64,000 nt of DNA from contig CM075101.1 of NCBI GenBank assembly GCA_037576195.1, positions 1,116,001 to 1,180,000 on the forward strand, given 5' to 3'. Positions 36,491 through 50,073 of this stretch are shown piece by piece. Both the position numbers and the translations under genes were made by a program. The stretch comes from Phytoseiulus persimilis (Eukaryota > Arthropoda > Arachnida > Mesostigmata > Phytoseiidae). The stretch's first letter is position 1. Each line of letters opens with the position of its first letter. Below the pieces are notes generated by a model. That model ran no database searches and was not told where the DNA came from. It worked only from the letters and a program-made list of their open reading frames with translations.

Positions 36491-39400
36491 GTGTAGACTC
36501 CTCGAGAATCGCCTTGTTTTGGATAAACCAGTTCTCGAGAGTCAGTCCTTTGCCCGGTTTGTGCAGAAACGAGCCAGGGAAGACTGACGAGTTCTATATG
36601 ACTGAAGATGCCACCCATGACTCCTTTTCCTCCTTCAAGCGGTTGTTAGTCAATGAGTCGATTGTGATGACAACATCCCCGAGGATGTGTTCAATACTTT
36701 GCCTTTTTTTACCGTCGTCCTGCTTGGTTCGGTCCGAAGTACGAAGTCCGGAGTTGTCGACTGCGCTAATGTTATGGCTTGAGAACGATACTATCGAAAT
36801 GACTTGAAGAAAACAAGGTTGGGTAATGGGGAGAGATCTATTCGGGAGGTGTCGCCTTTCGCCTTTTATAGACCTCAGAGGGCGATTCACTATGAATCGC
36901 TCTGTTCGCAAATGTTCTGCAAGTGGTGGCAAACGCCTCCTTAAACTTATCTACCTTCCGTGCGTTCGACTCCGTCACGATCTTGTTCTAAACGCAAGAA
37001 GTCCAAAAAATACAGATCTGGGCTGACATGAAGCCACAGATTCTTGTCGCAGGACGAGCAGAATCTTCTGATCGAACAGACGCACAAGCATCACAGCAAC
37101 CTATGGATCGCCATGGATCTAGAGGACGTTCGTTCCAGAAAAAGAAACCGTGGCTACGAAATAGCCCGGACCTGAATCCGTTGGATCTCAACTCTTGAAA
37201 CGACATCGCAGTGGGGTCAGACAAACGAGCGCATCGGAACCTGGAGGATTCGAAGAAGGCGATGGAGGCGTTCGCTCCCACTGCCAGGGAACACTTTAAA
37301 AATGCTTGCTGTAGCTTTCGCAGCAGATTGGAGAAAGTCAACGCAGCGAACTGTTCCTCGTTCGAATGAGATACTTCGATTTCTCATAACTCTTTCGCGC
37401 TGTCATTTGTGGTAGCTTATCTGATCCCTGTCGAGTGCTCGGAGTGCTTTCAGGCGGGGATATGAGATCCCCGGCTCTCCTCCCTCAGCCTGATCAAGGT
37501 CAGCCCAGCCGGGAGGCGTTCTTGAAAGCCACCATCAATCATCTCCCACTTTTGGGCAGCTTCTCATTCACGATTTAGGCACGTATCCATATCTTCAGAG
37601 TCATTCGAACTCGAGCCGACCAACTAGTTTCCTCAACTGACCAATTCATTGAGGAGCGCGAGCTCCCGGTAACGCTTTCTTTCTCTAGATCCATACCTCC
37701 TTCTCAGACTGTTCACCTTGGTCCAAAGATGGGTCACCCTGGGCCGCTGTAAAGTTGCGCTCCCGTTCCGAATTTCCTTTCCATGTGTTTTGATGACCTA
37801 TGGAAATTTCCAAAATACGCCAGCACTCTCACATTTGGCACTGCCTTAGCGGTGGTCTATCAGTGAGCTAGCTTCCGTTCACACACATTTAATTTCGCCG
37901 ACGATTACTCTGTTTCCGTCTTCTCTGCCATGGGCGACGTCTATTTCCTGATTCTAATCAACCATCGCACCACCATCGACTTCCTCTTCCATACTTCCGT
38001 CAAGCCGTTGCAAACTCAAGACACTGGGCCCATAGTTCGACCATGAGTCAAAGAAACACTGGGGCGCTAGTTCACGCGCGAAGACAGGTTGTGGAGTAAG
38101 AGAGACACAAATTTTATGCGACAGATCGATGCATCTATGCGATCTATTCCTGCGGCCTTGGAGCGACGTTCAGCTGATCAGGCGCCGAAGACCAAGAAAA
38201 ACCGTGGGACAATTGGGACATCTCGATCATTTGCGGGATGCCCAAGAGCTTCGTGGAGCTTGAGTTCTTGAACTGAATCAAAACAGTAGGGGCTCCGTGG
38301 AGGTATGCAGTCATGTTCATTCAAGAGAGTTCAGTTGGAGAAAATACTGAGACGGAAATGTGGCCCGTCATCCGCGCTATTCAAGCTGTCCATTGGAGCA
38401 CTCGGAAATGAACTAATGGTGTCCGGCCTGAGTGTAAGAATCAGAACTCTCCCGGTTGCAGACAGCCGCGGCACTCCGCGGTGTCGCGACTCGCGACACT
38501 CAGTTAGACGATCCGTGCTCCAGACCTGAGGAGGAGGAGAGAAAGTGGAAAACGATTCTAGGTCCATTACATGCAGATGATTATGTATTCATGGCACACA
38601 GCCGGAACCAGATGACAGAGCTGCTACAGGTCGGCATAACTCGATATCCGACCCAATAGCAGACACGCGGGAGAAAATTTAGAGAAAACGGAGAGAGGCA
38701 GGCGAACTGAGACCAGGGTAAACAGTGTTCGATGCATGAAGTGAACTGTTAGAGGGTGAGCCTGGATGATGATCCTTCGGAACAAGGAAAGCGGAAAACA
38801 TGATACTCCGCCGGGGCACAAGCGATGGTGTAGCCGAGATGACCACGATATAATCGCACGTAGTAGGAACAGCAGACCTCGACAGCCAAGCTAATGAGCA
38901 CACAGATTTCCTCAACCGGAACAGTCCGAAGGGGGGCAGACGAAGCCATCAGAACTAATCCGAACTCCACGTGGAACATAAACCTCATAAGGTACCGATG
39001 GCATGAATACGAGAGAGAGGAATCATATGACATGTGCACGACAACGCCAGAAGCAGTGAATTCCTCACATCTACGCGTTTAACGAGGGCGAGGATTATTT
39101 GATGAATTCGGGGCTTTATTCGAAAGAGGCGGTGTACGATGTAGCCGATGCATGAGCACTGGTTGTTTGCAAGAACCGTGAGCTCGATTTCCAGCTACTG
39201 GAGAATCAGTTCCATCGGATAGGTGCGGTTCAGAGTTTGAGATACTGAGGCACACTCAGGAGACGCCGAATTCGGTTCGTTGACTGTTGCCGTACCGATT
39301 GCCGGTGAAAACACGACACAGCCCGTTCATACCTGCTTTGGCCTAATTCGGCTGTCGAGGACGATTAGACTCGTTGGGGAGAAACCGAAGCGCGACATTT

Positions 39401-39680
39401 ACACCCACCCATGAAGACACCGAAGCACAGAGATCAACAATAGTTCAGGCGTTGACTTTCGTCGGCATTGGAAGCAGCATGGGAGACGAGGGCCACTGAG
39501 AGAAGCCTATAATCGCCCACGGTCAGCTTGAAACCAGTAGTACCTTGACTATGGGAATTGCTTCAATGTGGAATGCAAGAGCTCACTGAGGAATGAGCCC
39601 CCGGCGAATTAAGCGATCGAGGTGAAGAGAGCCAAAGGAGTCAGCTTCCCGGAAATCACTCGGGCTGAATGGATCGCCTA

Positions 39681-40268
39681 GTTGCAACCAGTAGCGTAGC
39701 GAGGGGGGAGCGGTCCGCCCATCGAATCGCCAGCGGCATCAGAATGCCTCTGCACGCTTGTTACATCAGGGAACTTGGGCTCTTCCAGTTAGAATTTCTC
39801 TTTTCAACCTCTTGACGAACCATAATCTATTTCCCGTGTTCCTTCCTGATCGAGAAGCAACGTTCACTACCCTTTGTTCCTGCCTCGGATCAGAGATCGA
39901 GCCGGAGTTGACAAACCTCGCTGTCCCATCTATCGAGGTGTCCATCACGAATGAGTTCAACTACGAGGATTCCACGGAAGAGTTCGCAGCTCCTGGAGCG
40001 AGCGAAATTACGCTCTATGAATAGGTGATCTAGTTGCTCGTATGATAATCTATTCGCTCACGTTTGGGTTGCCTCGCGCAAGTTGTCTCAAATTTTCTGA
40101 AAACCTCGCTGGAGATCTCCATTTCAGATCATTATTCCTTGTTTCTGGGGTCATCTAAGGACACAATCAGTGCGCACGAATCGCATTCATATTCTCAGGC
40201 CTCAAAAGAAGAGGGGCATGACATCCGCCCCGGGCGTCATGGAGGCTCGCTACGCCACTGGTTGCAAC
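39681..40268 (+). mobile_element. hAT element, internally deleted, with 8-bp target duplication
   Basis: The element spans 39689-40260 and is flanked on both sides by GTTGCAAC (39681-39688 and 40261-40268), a perfect 8-bp target site duplication. Terminal inverted repeats are CAGTAGCGTAGCGAG at the left and CAGTGGCGTAGCGAG read inward from the right, one mismatch in 15. A plus-strand frame ending at 40024 encodes the C-terminal piece of a hAT transposase (SIEVSIT...YEDSTEEFAA), homologous to the relic at 58.9 kb. Most of the transposase is missing, so it is non-autonomous. Confidence 0.92.
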
Positions 40269-42135
40269 CCTCATGAAAAATATTTGGGGCGGATAGCCGA
40301 TCAACCTCCCCGAGCTCACTTTCCTAAGAGCATTGATGAGGCCAAGCTAGATGCAAGCTCACCTTCTCAGAGAACCTGGCGGGATGTAACCCAGAGTGAC
40401 CGAATGGGATTTCAGGTGGAAAACTTATCTTTTTGGAATTTTTTGAGTTCCTCACGATTTGCGTCCCATTTTCCTTATTAATGTCTCTGAATTCAATTTT
40501 CTCAGATGCATTCATGTTTGATACCTATTGGGATGGTGCCCGCGATGGATCAGAACTTTGTTCCAAGGGTGTGATCGGAATAGCCGCATACACAGACGTC
40601 CGCTCATGATGCCACACCGGACCGATTCGCTGAATCGAGGAGATCGGTCCGAATCCGATTGAAGGAAGAGAGTGAGTGAACTACCGAGTAGCAAGAAACA
40701 AGACCTCCGTCGCATCGCAAAGGCCGCGAGCGCTCAGCTCCTCGTGAATCTCTCGCATCTCAAGGGCGAAGAAACTGTCGAGGCCTCCGTGCTGGGTGAG
40801 GCTGAGGTCGTCGCGAAAGAGAGGATCTCCGACGACCAGCTGATCCTGATCAAGGAACCAAAAGTACACTCGGCAGCCACTCCTCGTGTTGACCTTCCGA
40901 GCCGCCCTCAGGTTAACAAACTGAGACTTCAGGCGTGGAAAAACATAATTTCTAGCCAAGTCCAGTCATCTATATTTCTAAGGGGTTCCGACTTTCCGGA
41001 GGATTTGGGTTCAGGGATTCGTGCGCGTATACCGGCTTGAAATCGCATTTCCACCCTGAAAAACTGTCTCGAAATCACGCGGAGAAATTTTCCGTCCCTA
41101 ACAGGCTCCATTTCAAAAGGTATCCAGCTTGAGTGTCTGAAAGTCCGCAGTTCGAAAACTTTGTCCAGTTGAGGGATTCAAATTGAAGAGCCTTGAAGAT
41201 AATAAGAAGAATAATTCGAATGAAAAAATCAAGAATATGTTTTTTTTTTCACCTGGAATCGCCCCCAGTGAACGGGGTCGGACCAGTTGACCAGAAGGAT
41301 CGAGCGGGCGGAGTTCCTCAACGAGCATTCGGACTGCCTCTTTCTTATTCAGCGGAGATCATCTGCATGAAACGCTGTACGTAGACCAGTTTGCTATCGC
41401 GACCCCCAATTTCGAAGATTTCAAGCCATTTTCCGAGCTCCGTTCCAAAAACTCGCCAGAATGTCTGGTGTAGGCACCAATTCAAGGGCGGTCGTTCCCT
41501 CTGTCTCCGACCCCGAAGATCGGGCGTCCTGTTCACATCACAGATTTTGGATGTAGAACAATTGCAGCATACCACGTCTCCTTGAAAGCCTGGGGGACGC
41601 ATTTGCACCTCTCTTTTGTCAACTGATCGTGCGCTCAATCTTCAAATCTTCTCGTGTACTCTCAAGAGTTCCGTCTGAGGACAGAGTCTACGTCGTCTAA
41701 TTCGCCGACTCACTGCAAAACTTCGAGCGAAGGCGATCCGACGGTTTGGGAAGTGCGGAACCGAGCGCAAATACAGAAACCGCGATAAAGGACCCTGACG
41801 GATCATCACTCGGATTCCTGCTGGGGAAAAACCCCTCTCGAGACACATCACCTGTTCCGGTTCAACATCATAGGAAATCTCCGCAGGAGTATCAACCCGA
41901 TTTGCCAGAAGTCGAATTATGAACGGACGGACGAACGTTAATAGTCGGAAGTTGCGAAGAATCAGCTAGCACCAGCGAAAGAGAGACGACATCTTGAACC
42001 TGACAAGGAAATCCTCGCTTTCTGGAGACCGCCAATATTCCGCGTAAGAAGACTTCTGTTCGGAGGTCGGGCCCCGAGACCACTGACGGCGTCCAGCAGT
42101 TCTCCAACACGTCCGACTTTCGAGACTCATCCAAT

Positions 42136-45100
42136 ATGGCTTCGAACCACGGTCCGAGGCAGGTCGACCTCAATCAAATTTGGGATGATCTTCGCCAAGG
42201 GATCGAAGAGGTAATTACGTGTGGCTTTGTGAAGGCTTTATGCAGGCTCACCAAGTGTTCAGCGTTACTCTCCGAAGTTGAGAGCGCAGTGATGTCTTAC
42301 GAGACAATGAAGACCCTTGTGTGCTCATATGTTGAGGCATCCAGTGATTTTCGGAGTTTCATAGAGCTGCTCCATGGTGAAAACAATCGACTGCCTGAGA
42401 ACTGGTTAGGTTTCTGCCATTCGACGGCTCCGTTTCGAGCGCAATTACCTTAACATGGAGCAGGTCTTGTACTCGCATAGAAAGGGGGCACCTGCCATCA
42501 TAGCAGCGTCATTGCAGCAGTGAGATCATTCGAGATTCTAACTGGACGTTGAGGATTTGTGCGTTGCGACCTCGACTCTAACAATAGTGAATTTGATCAG
42601 ATCCGTGATTTTGCGGCTTCGGGGAAACTCGAGAAGCGCGCTCTCAACACTGACATTTCTCTTGAAGGTGTACATCAGAAAGCATGTATCCATGAAAAAG
42701 AGCCGTTTCATGCAGCTGTATACTCACGTCTACGACTATTGTACATTGGTTCACTCGAATCCCAAGCCAGAGGTAGCTTCGCCCACGCCGTCCAGGCAGA
42801 TACCGGTAGGTGGTCCCCGGAAAGCTCCCCAGCAACAGCCGTCGGGAGCGCAGTTCGTCGGACAATGCCTTTACGAGAGATTGCAGGAGTTCTTGACGAG
42901 TTACCTCAAAGACCTGCTAAAGAATGGCGAAGGGCTCCTTGATGAAGAGGTAGGTTGGCCTGATGCTCCGCTTGAATGAAAATTCCGTCTAAGGTTCAGA
43001 GCTCCGGCTGATTCTTGAGGCGAGTTAAACATCTGTTTATGCCCCAGGTGCTGAAATTCTACACAAAACAGTGGGAAGAGTATCAGTTTTCCTCGCGAGT
43101 ACTCGACGGGATATGCTCGTACCTGAATCGGCATTGGGTAAAAAGAGAGTGCGACGGGAAGCGTGATGTGTATGAAATATACCAGCTGGCTCTCGTCAGC
43201 TGGAGGGAGTACTTCTTCAAACCTCTGCATCTAGTGGTGAGCAACCGGGCAGAACAACCGGAACATTGGCTATGGAATCCTTTCCAAAACAGAATCTGCC
43301 ATCGGGCTCCGATCAGCTGAGAAATTCCACTCGTTCTTGCAGGTGACTGCGTCAGTTCTACGGCTGATCGAGCGAGAACGCAACGGCGACACTGTCCCTA
43401 CTCGATTGATATCCGGTGTAATAAACTGTTACGTAGAGTTGGGTCTCAACGAGGAAAACGCCCAGACACGCGGCCCCAACCTGACAGTTTATCGGGAAGC
43501 ATTCGAGAACGCGTTCCTAGAGGAAACGAGACGATTCTATACGCGGGAAAGCGTCGATTTCCTCCGAGCGAACCCCGTCACTGAGTACTTGAAGAAAGCA
43601 GAGGCCAAGTTAGCCGAAGAAGAGGAACGCGTCTATCACTACCTCCACGAGACAACTCTACTATCATTAGCCAAGACCTGTGAACGAGTGCTCATCGAAA
43701 AGCATCTCGAAGCTTTCCATATGGGTGAGGAACGCGTACGGTCCAGTGGCTGCTCTGATCTCGAGGGCTCCGTTTCGTTTCCTGCCCACCATCTGTCACT
43801 ATTGCGGAGGCTCGAGCTAATTAATCGCACCGTCTCTTCCAGAATTCAAAATCCTCCTCACGAACGACAGAAACGAAGATCTCAGCCGGATGTTCAAATT
43901 GGTAGCCAGAGTTCAGGACGGTCTCACAATTTTGAGAGCGCACCTTGAGCGTCACATCACGGATCAGGGACAATCAGCTTTGGAAGCCTGTGGGAGTGAT
44001 GCAGAGCCCAAACAATATGTGGCCGCAATACTTGACGTTCATAAGAAATATTCACTCCTAGTGGAGACAGCTTTCAGAAATGACGCTGGTGAGTTCGATC
44101 GCTAGAGAGACTTCTCGGTCAAAGATAACTCATCACGGCATAGGCTGTTCAGAAAGTTTGACTCTAGGGATTCGGACCCATTCCCCACTTGTTGTTCGCA
44201 GGATTCGTCGCCGCCTTGGACAAAGCGTGCGGCAAGTTCATCAACAACAACTTCCAAACGAGACAAGCAGCATCGAGTTCGAAAAGCCCGGAGCTGCTGG
44301 CCCGATACTGCGATATGTTGCTGAAGAAGAGCAACAGAAATCCCGAAGAAGCCGAAGTCGAAGATGCCTTGAATCAGGTCATGATTGTGTTCAAATACGT
44401 CGAGGATAAAGACGTTTTCCAGCGTTTCTACTGTAAGATGCTGGCAAAGAGACTTGTGTCCCACATGTCCGCCAGTGACGATGCTGAAGCGTCTATGCTG
44501 ACAAAACTCAAGGCCGCTTGCGGGTTTGAATACACCTCAAAGCTTCAGCGAATGTTCCAAGACATCACGGTGTCGAAGGAACTCAATGACGTTTTCAAGC
44601 GTCACCTTGAGGAAACCAACGACTCGCTAGGCATGGACTTCAGCATTCAAGTGCTCAGTTCTGGTTCATGGCCGTTTCATCAAACACTGGAGTTTACTTT
44701 GCCTCATGCTCTGGAGCGAAGCCTGCAGCGGTTCACAACGTTCTACTCGAATCAGCATTCGGGTCGCAAACTCACCTGGCTCTACCAGATGAGCAAAGGC
44801 GAGCTCAACGCAAATTGCTTCGCCAAGAAGCTCATTCTTCAAGCATCCACTTTTCAAATGGGGGTGCTGCTGTTGTTCAACAATAGCTCTTCGTTGACGG
44901 TGCAACAAATTCAGGAAGGAACCGGCATGAAGCTAGAGCATGTTGTTCAGATCGCTCAGAGCCTTGTGAAGATGAAGCTCTTTCTTTGTGCTGGCTACGA
45001 GGAAACGAACATGGGTCCTCAGAACGAACTCACGATAAACGAAGCGTAAGTCCAGCTCTCGTAGAATGTGACATGGATTCTCTTGCCGTTGTTCGAAATT

Positions 45101-45510
45101 ATCGCATGCTAGTCCATGCGAATCCCCCAACCATGGGTCGTGAGCGCTCCCTCTGGTTCGCGACGTGAGACATGGCCTCAACGAGACCTGCATTTTTCAG
45201 GTATAAGAGTAAGAAGTATCGGGTCAATATCAACCAACCGATGAAGACCGAAACAAAAATTGAACAAGAGCAGACGCACAAGAACCTCGAAGAAAACCGC
45301 ATGGTCCTAATACAAGCAGCGATTGTGCGCATCATGAAGATGCGGAAAGTTTACCACCATCAACACCTGATTGTAGAAGTTCTTGAACAGTTGAGTTCAA
45401 GATTCAAGCCCATGGTGCAAACGATAAAGAAGTGCATTGACCTTCTGATTGAGAAGGAATACTTAGCCAGGGTGGAAGGTCAGAAGGACACCTATAACTA
45501 CTTGGCTTAA
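42136..45510 (+). CDS. CUL1: Cullin-1, scaffold of SCF ubiquitin ligases
   Basis: Seven exons join in phase: 42136-42210, 42668-42949, 43048-43236, 43343-43724, 43843-44088, 44202-45045 and 45201-45510, giving 775 residues (human 776). The N-terminal repeats carry the SKP1/F-box contact helices ([20 protein letters not shown]). The middle has [17 protein letters not shown], and the cullin homology domain includes [38 protein letters not shown] and LTWLYQ. The C-terminal winged-helix/neddylation domain has IVRIMKMRK, with K719 the expected NEDD8 acceptor, and ends YNYLA. CUL1 bridges SKP1-F-box substrate receptors and the RBX1-E2 module. Every intron is GT-AG. A proline/glutamine-rich loop near residue 50-70 replaces the vertebrate linker. 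The short TAG-free intron-like stretch in exon 2 was rejected because the frame is open and the gap would be only 27 bp. Confidence 0.97.
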
Positions 45511-45768
45511 ATCGAGGAGCCTTAGAGATGCTAGCGAGCTGAATCATATATGGAGTCGGATTTCAATCCACAAAGAACCCCTGTTTTTCTATGACTCAAG
45601 GAAGGAAACTTTGCTAATGAAGAGCGATTCGAATTATCCTCGAATCGATTGTAGCTGAGAGCGCGAAGACGCACCACGTGTTTGATTGTAAGATGCCAGC
45701 CTTTGAGTACCCCACCGCCGCGCCGCGGAGTTTCGACGAAGTTCCGCCGTCAGTGTTAATGGCGAACG

Positions 45769-45787
45769 GAGAGAGAGAGAGAGAGAG
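45769..45787 (+). repeat. (GA)n microsatellite
   Basis: Uninterrupted GA dinucleotides for about 19 bases. Confidence 0.95.
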
Positions 45788-45909
45788 TTGATCCGATCCG
45801 ACCAAAATAACTCATCAATATGAAACCTGCTTGATCTGTTGTTGATACGCAATCACGAAGTCTCGAGAGTAATGAGGTTCGAGATGATCGATCTGCTGAT
45901 CGATCCGTT

Positions 45910-45930
45910 CATCCATCCATCCATCCATCG
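45910..45930 (+). repeat. (CATC)n microsatellite
   Basis: Five tandem CATC units, preceded by a GATCGATCTGCTGATCGATC palindrome. Confidence 0.9.
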
Positions 45931-47488
45931 ATGACTAGGTTTTCAGTCGGGACAATTTGTTGTGATCGTCGTCACGATCGCAGCCTGAGGGAGGTCAGGT
46001 TTTGAATGGGATGCCGTGACGGCCAGTTACTACCGCCGCGGATGACGCTACCAATGTCTACCTTGTGTGAGCCAGCCGTAAGAAGAAAACCTCCTAGGTC
46101 AGACGGGAAGACGACTGCTCATTTTATTTTCCGATTACCTTGGTCAAGACAGACGGTCTTACATTAGAATTTTGGGTAAACTGGAGAAGAGCCTTACAGG
46201 TTGAAGCTCCTTCCAACTCCTTGTAGTCGCATGGGAGGTCGTTGATCAGATGTAGGTTCGAACGAGGTCGCAGCTCATCTTCTGCCGTATCAGATCGGCC
46301 GAGCCTGAAGCTCTCCATCCACGATTTCATGCATGCAAGATATCAGCTGATTCGCAGCTCATTGGCTTTTGGTTTCGCTGAGGTCCAGTTGATCCATTCC
46401 CTCTGAGCACCAGTCCGTCGGCGGCTAAGAGAAGACAATGGGAAACTCTTCATATGTACATTGAATTCGGTATGTAGAGGTAATATGTGCGGGAGGTTCG
46501 TGGCGTTGGAGAGAGTTGAAAGCGGTTTCGCAGTCTTCGATGACTGAAGGCGAGATAAACCGAACCCAAACGTTCAATGCACTTATTCCGTTGAGAATTA
46601 CTTGAATAATCTGAATCTGTCCGCTTCCCTGGCTGTTAATCGCTTGATGGGTGATCGCCTCAGATAAGCAGGCAGCGCAGGAAACTATTGTCGGTTCGAG
46701 TATGAAGCTTTCTGATTCGAGAAGGATGCCTCTGATACCATGGGACTGTAAATATTTAGACGCTTTGGGTCAAAACTCGGAAGAACAGAAGTGTATTGAG
46801 AGAAATTCTATCGTACACGATGCTAGCGATGAATTCTTGGATCGTTCGTTGTATTATTACTCTCTCGATAATCCTCCGAAAGAGGGTAAAGTTATTGAGT
46901 CATCAAATATATGGGCAACAGGCTGTTGTCCCGCTCTTCTAATAAAGCGTATCTTCTAATAAAAGGTAGTTTCATCCTTTTTTTTTCTTCCTTTCCTTGC
47001 CGTTGGGAGCCTATCCGATTAGTACGGGATTTTTTCTACTCTCTCTTCCTCTACTCAATACTTTGCGGAGAACTGTCGTATTCGGGATTTCTTCTCCGCG
47101 ATCGATAGCTGGATGTATGGCCGATTTGGCCTCGAGCGGCTGGGAAATTGTCTTTTTTTTCTCTTTCGATCGTCGCACCTGAGCCGCCAGGAAATTTCAA
47201 AGGTACTAAACCAGGTTTCAATGGAATTCGTACTAATATGATTCAATACCGAGGAAGATCCTCACCACATTGAGTAGGGCGAGTATCGCTCCAGACCTAG
47301 AAGGGCCAGCTATCAGCTTGCCTAGAGCTGGAACTCCGAGAAATCGCACTTCAAGGATCCCAAGGGGAAGCCCTGGATTTGGCGGAGTCGAATCGACGCG
47401 GCAACTGCATGGTCGGGTGTTTTGGATCGATTCGGGAACTTCTAACGATCGCACATATTTTCGAAGCGGCCATCCCTGAGATGATGCA

Positions 47489-47502
47489 GGGGGGGGGGGG
47501 GG
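47489..47502 (+). repeat. G14 homopolymer
   Basis: Fourteen consecutive G followed by AGGG, on the plus strand. It is a potential quadruplex or polymerase-slippage site. Confidence 0.9.
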
Positions 47503-48640
47503 AGGGAATTCGCTCAAGAAATCAGCGATTCGACCGCTTGCCTCTCTCGAGCTCCCCAGCGATTCGGTGCGAGCTCGATCAGTTGACTCTGATCTTTCCT
47601 GCTTGGTTGAATGAAACGATTCAAGGAACAAGAAAGAAATTTTCCAGCCTCGCTGGGACACCCAAGCCCCGGATGGGCGAGAACAGGGAACGGAAAAGGC
47701 GGACACGGAGGGCTGCCTAAAAACAAACTCGGCAGTTGAGCTCCTCGGGGCTGAAGAGAGAGGAAGGGGAATGGGGCTAGCCAATAGCTAGAACATTATT
47801 ACGTTGAAACTGATGAAGTAAGCCATGAGTGACCTATAAGTTTATCTCCCTATATGCAAGGATGGGAGGTTTAAAATGATGAATGCCTGAACTCTATAAC
47901 TTCATTCATAACGAGGAAGGTTTCGCGCATCCCTTTCAGTAACAGGTCCAACACTTGAGGCAAGCCGTATGCCGTTTATGTAGACGAGCCTCGGAACGCA
48001 CCGCCCGATGGAAGGAATCAGAATTAGCGAAATTCCGCTCTTTCTCCATTGAAGGCGACACCATCTAGCAATAGTGGGCACAGATCCTGAGGCCGTTCCG
48101 ATCAACGATCCGACTTTATTGCAAGACAGATGCATCGATATTCAATCGAAACTAATCATGAGTATCACGATTCCTAAGGATGACATTTTTGTTCGGTTCG
48201 ATATTGCTCGCCGCATCCTTACTAGCTTCATTTCTGGCTACATCCACGAGACTCCGGAAAGTCCTAGGTTCGCTCCACGCGAGGTCGGCGAGTACCTTCG
48301 AGGTAGGAAGAACTGATTATTATCTGTCGAAATACACCGGAAATGGAGTGCTATGGTTTTGTTGGATGGAGAAGTGGAAAAAAAACTGCGCTTACCTTCC
48401 TATCGAGCGCGATGTCTTGACGTGCTAGTGAATGAACGAAAGGCCAATAGTTGAGGCCTAGCGACTCCGTCACCGCCGAAATGCGGGCTTCCCAGAGATT
48501 GCCCAGCCTAGCTTTGATGCCTTTCCGATTCTCACCCGCATGAGCCCATGCTTTCTCTAACCGTCTGAAAAGGATCGCGATATCGCTCCTCATGTAAGTT
48601 TACAGAGGATGTGTGTTTATAGGGGAACTGTGCCAATGGG

Positions 48641-48888
48641 CTAGACCAGTGGTTCTCAAAGCGGTCGATATCGACCCCTGGGGGTCGACGGTCGACCCCA
48701 GGGGGTCCATGGCCGATTTGCGGTTTACAGAGGTGATGCCGGGGTGGATTTGACCATGCTTCTTGGCGTCCACGTAGGTGAATCAAGAGTCGACGGTCGA
48801 CCCCTTTGGGGACGGCAGTCCATAAACTTCAACGAAGTCGCCCAGGGGGTCGATGGGTCAGTGGAGTTTGAGAACCACTGGGCTAGAC
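48641..48888. mobile_element. hAT-type MITE with perfect 8-bp target duplication
   Basis: The element is 48649-48880 (232 bp). It begins CAGTGGTTCTCAAA and ends with the exact reverse complement TTTGAGAACCACTG. GGCTAGAC flanks it on both sides (48641-48648 and 48881-48888), the 8-bp duplication typical of hAT transposons. Inside are repeated GTCGACC palindromes, including a near-perfect hairpin around 48673-48708. No coding capacity. The termini differ from those of the 39.7-kb hAT element, so it is a separate family. Confidence 0.95.
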
Positions 48889-50073
48889 AATCGTCTCGAT
48901 CATTGCCAGAGGCGAATCCGACAAACCTGATGGTTATTGAGTAACAGTTCCTGGATCTCCCGTAGAAGTGACCACTTTCCAGGAAAAGACGTCTCCTCTT
49001 CCAGTATCTGTTTGCTGGGGATTTGACTAGCTTGCAAAGGATAGGAGTGAGATTTACCACTGCAACGGAGAGTTAGATGCACGACGGTCAGTATCGCACA
49101 CGCAGCTAAGACGAGGACAGTGTCAGCGCCTTAGAAGAGGAACCTACTGGCACCTATCAGTAACTCACTATCGGAGCCGGTGTCTTGATTTCTTGTTATG
49201 GGCAACCCTAAGAATTGACGACCGCGCACCTTCGATGCACTCTGATTCGAACTGGAAACCGGAAGCCCGAAACTCCCGGTCGGCTTTATCAATGCTAACT
49301 ACATGTCCAGTAGCAGCCTTGGACTCCTCCTTCCAAGCGATTTCATCGCCTACGCGCTCTTCAATACGTCGAAACAGCGAACATTATGCACTCCTCACGT
49401 CTCCCTAGGACAGGAATGATCCGTTTCAGATTACCCGTTCTTGCCCATATCGATAGGTGCTCAACACATGTATTGCTGCTGCTGTTGTGACTGCTGAGAG
49501 GCATCGTCTGCGCTGCCAGGAATTGGAAGAATATAAACAGATAATTTCTTCCGGCGTATGTTCTCCTGCCGAAACATATTTGAAAATGTGCGTGCATCGG
49601 ATTTTTGCCTGAACGCTCCTCTCGGAGAGCCGAGTGAGTTGCCGACTCTTCGGTTAACTGTGACCCAGCCCGGACACCACGCACGCGTCCAGAGGAAGCA
49701 ACTTGGAACGAACCGGTGATATATTCGAAGGTGCAGTCAACACCACAACTAGTTCGGTCAACGCGGGAAAACAGAAGGTAACATCGTTCATAGGAGCTCC
49801 AACGGGTGGAAACCAGATTCGAGGGAAGGTCTCTGTCGAGGGCGTTCGACATAGTAAAGCTTGTTTTAAACCAGGATGAAATGAATTCCCGAGGGCGAAA
49901 GTTGCTCTGGTATTTTTCACGGATTCTCCTACGTTTCGGCGTTGGAAGAGTTGCTGGTGGCTGCTGCTGGATCTTCCCAACAATGGAACTCATGATTCTA
50001 ATAGTAAATGACGAATTCTTCTCACAGCTATTCGCTCATGCCATTAGGGTCAATTTAGGCTGAGCTGCATCAA

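Larger units (their letters stand above)
32236..42135. other. Gene-poor interval between SLC25A11 and CUL1
   Basis: Apart from the carrier 3' UTR, a decayed Ty3/Gypsy element at about 35.4-36.5 kb and a hAT element at 39.69-40.26 kb, I find no supported feature. About 32.7-35.3, 36.6-39.6 and 40.3-42.1 kb show only short frames without recognisable motifs. A 122-codon open frame at 40672-41040 has no ATG start and no known family. Confidence 0.5.
45511..50073. other. Intergenic region with simple repeats and a MITE
   Basis: No gene is supported. The region holds a GA microsatellite, a CATC repeat, a G14 tract and a hAT-type MITE (entered separately). The long minus-strand frame at 47784-47233 has no ATG start or known domain. 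Confidence 0.5.

Noticed and set aside
42791-42840. Apparent GTAGGT...CAG mini-intron inside CUL1 exon 2
   Set aside because: The gap would be only about 27 bp, and the frame is open across it and encodes a reasonable linker.
47233-47784. 183-codon minus-strand ORF through the G14 tract
   Set aside because: It begins at a TTG, contains a homopolymer-derived Pro run, and has no recognisable domain or splice context.
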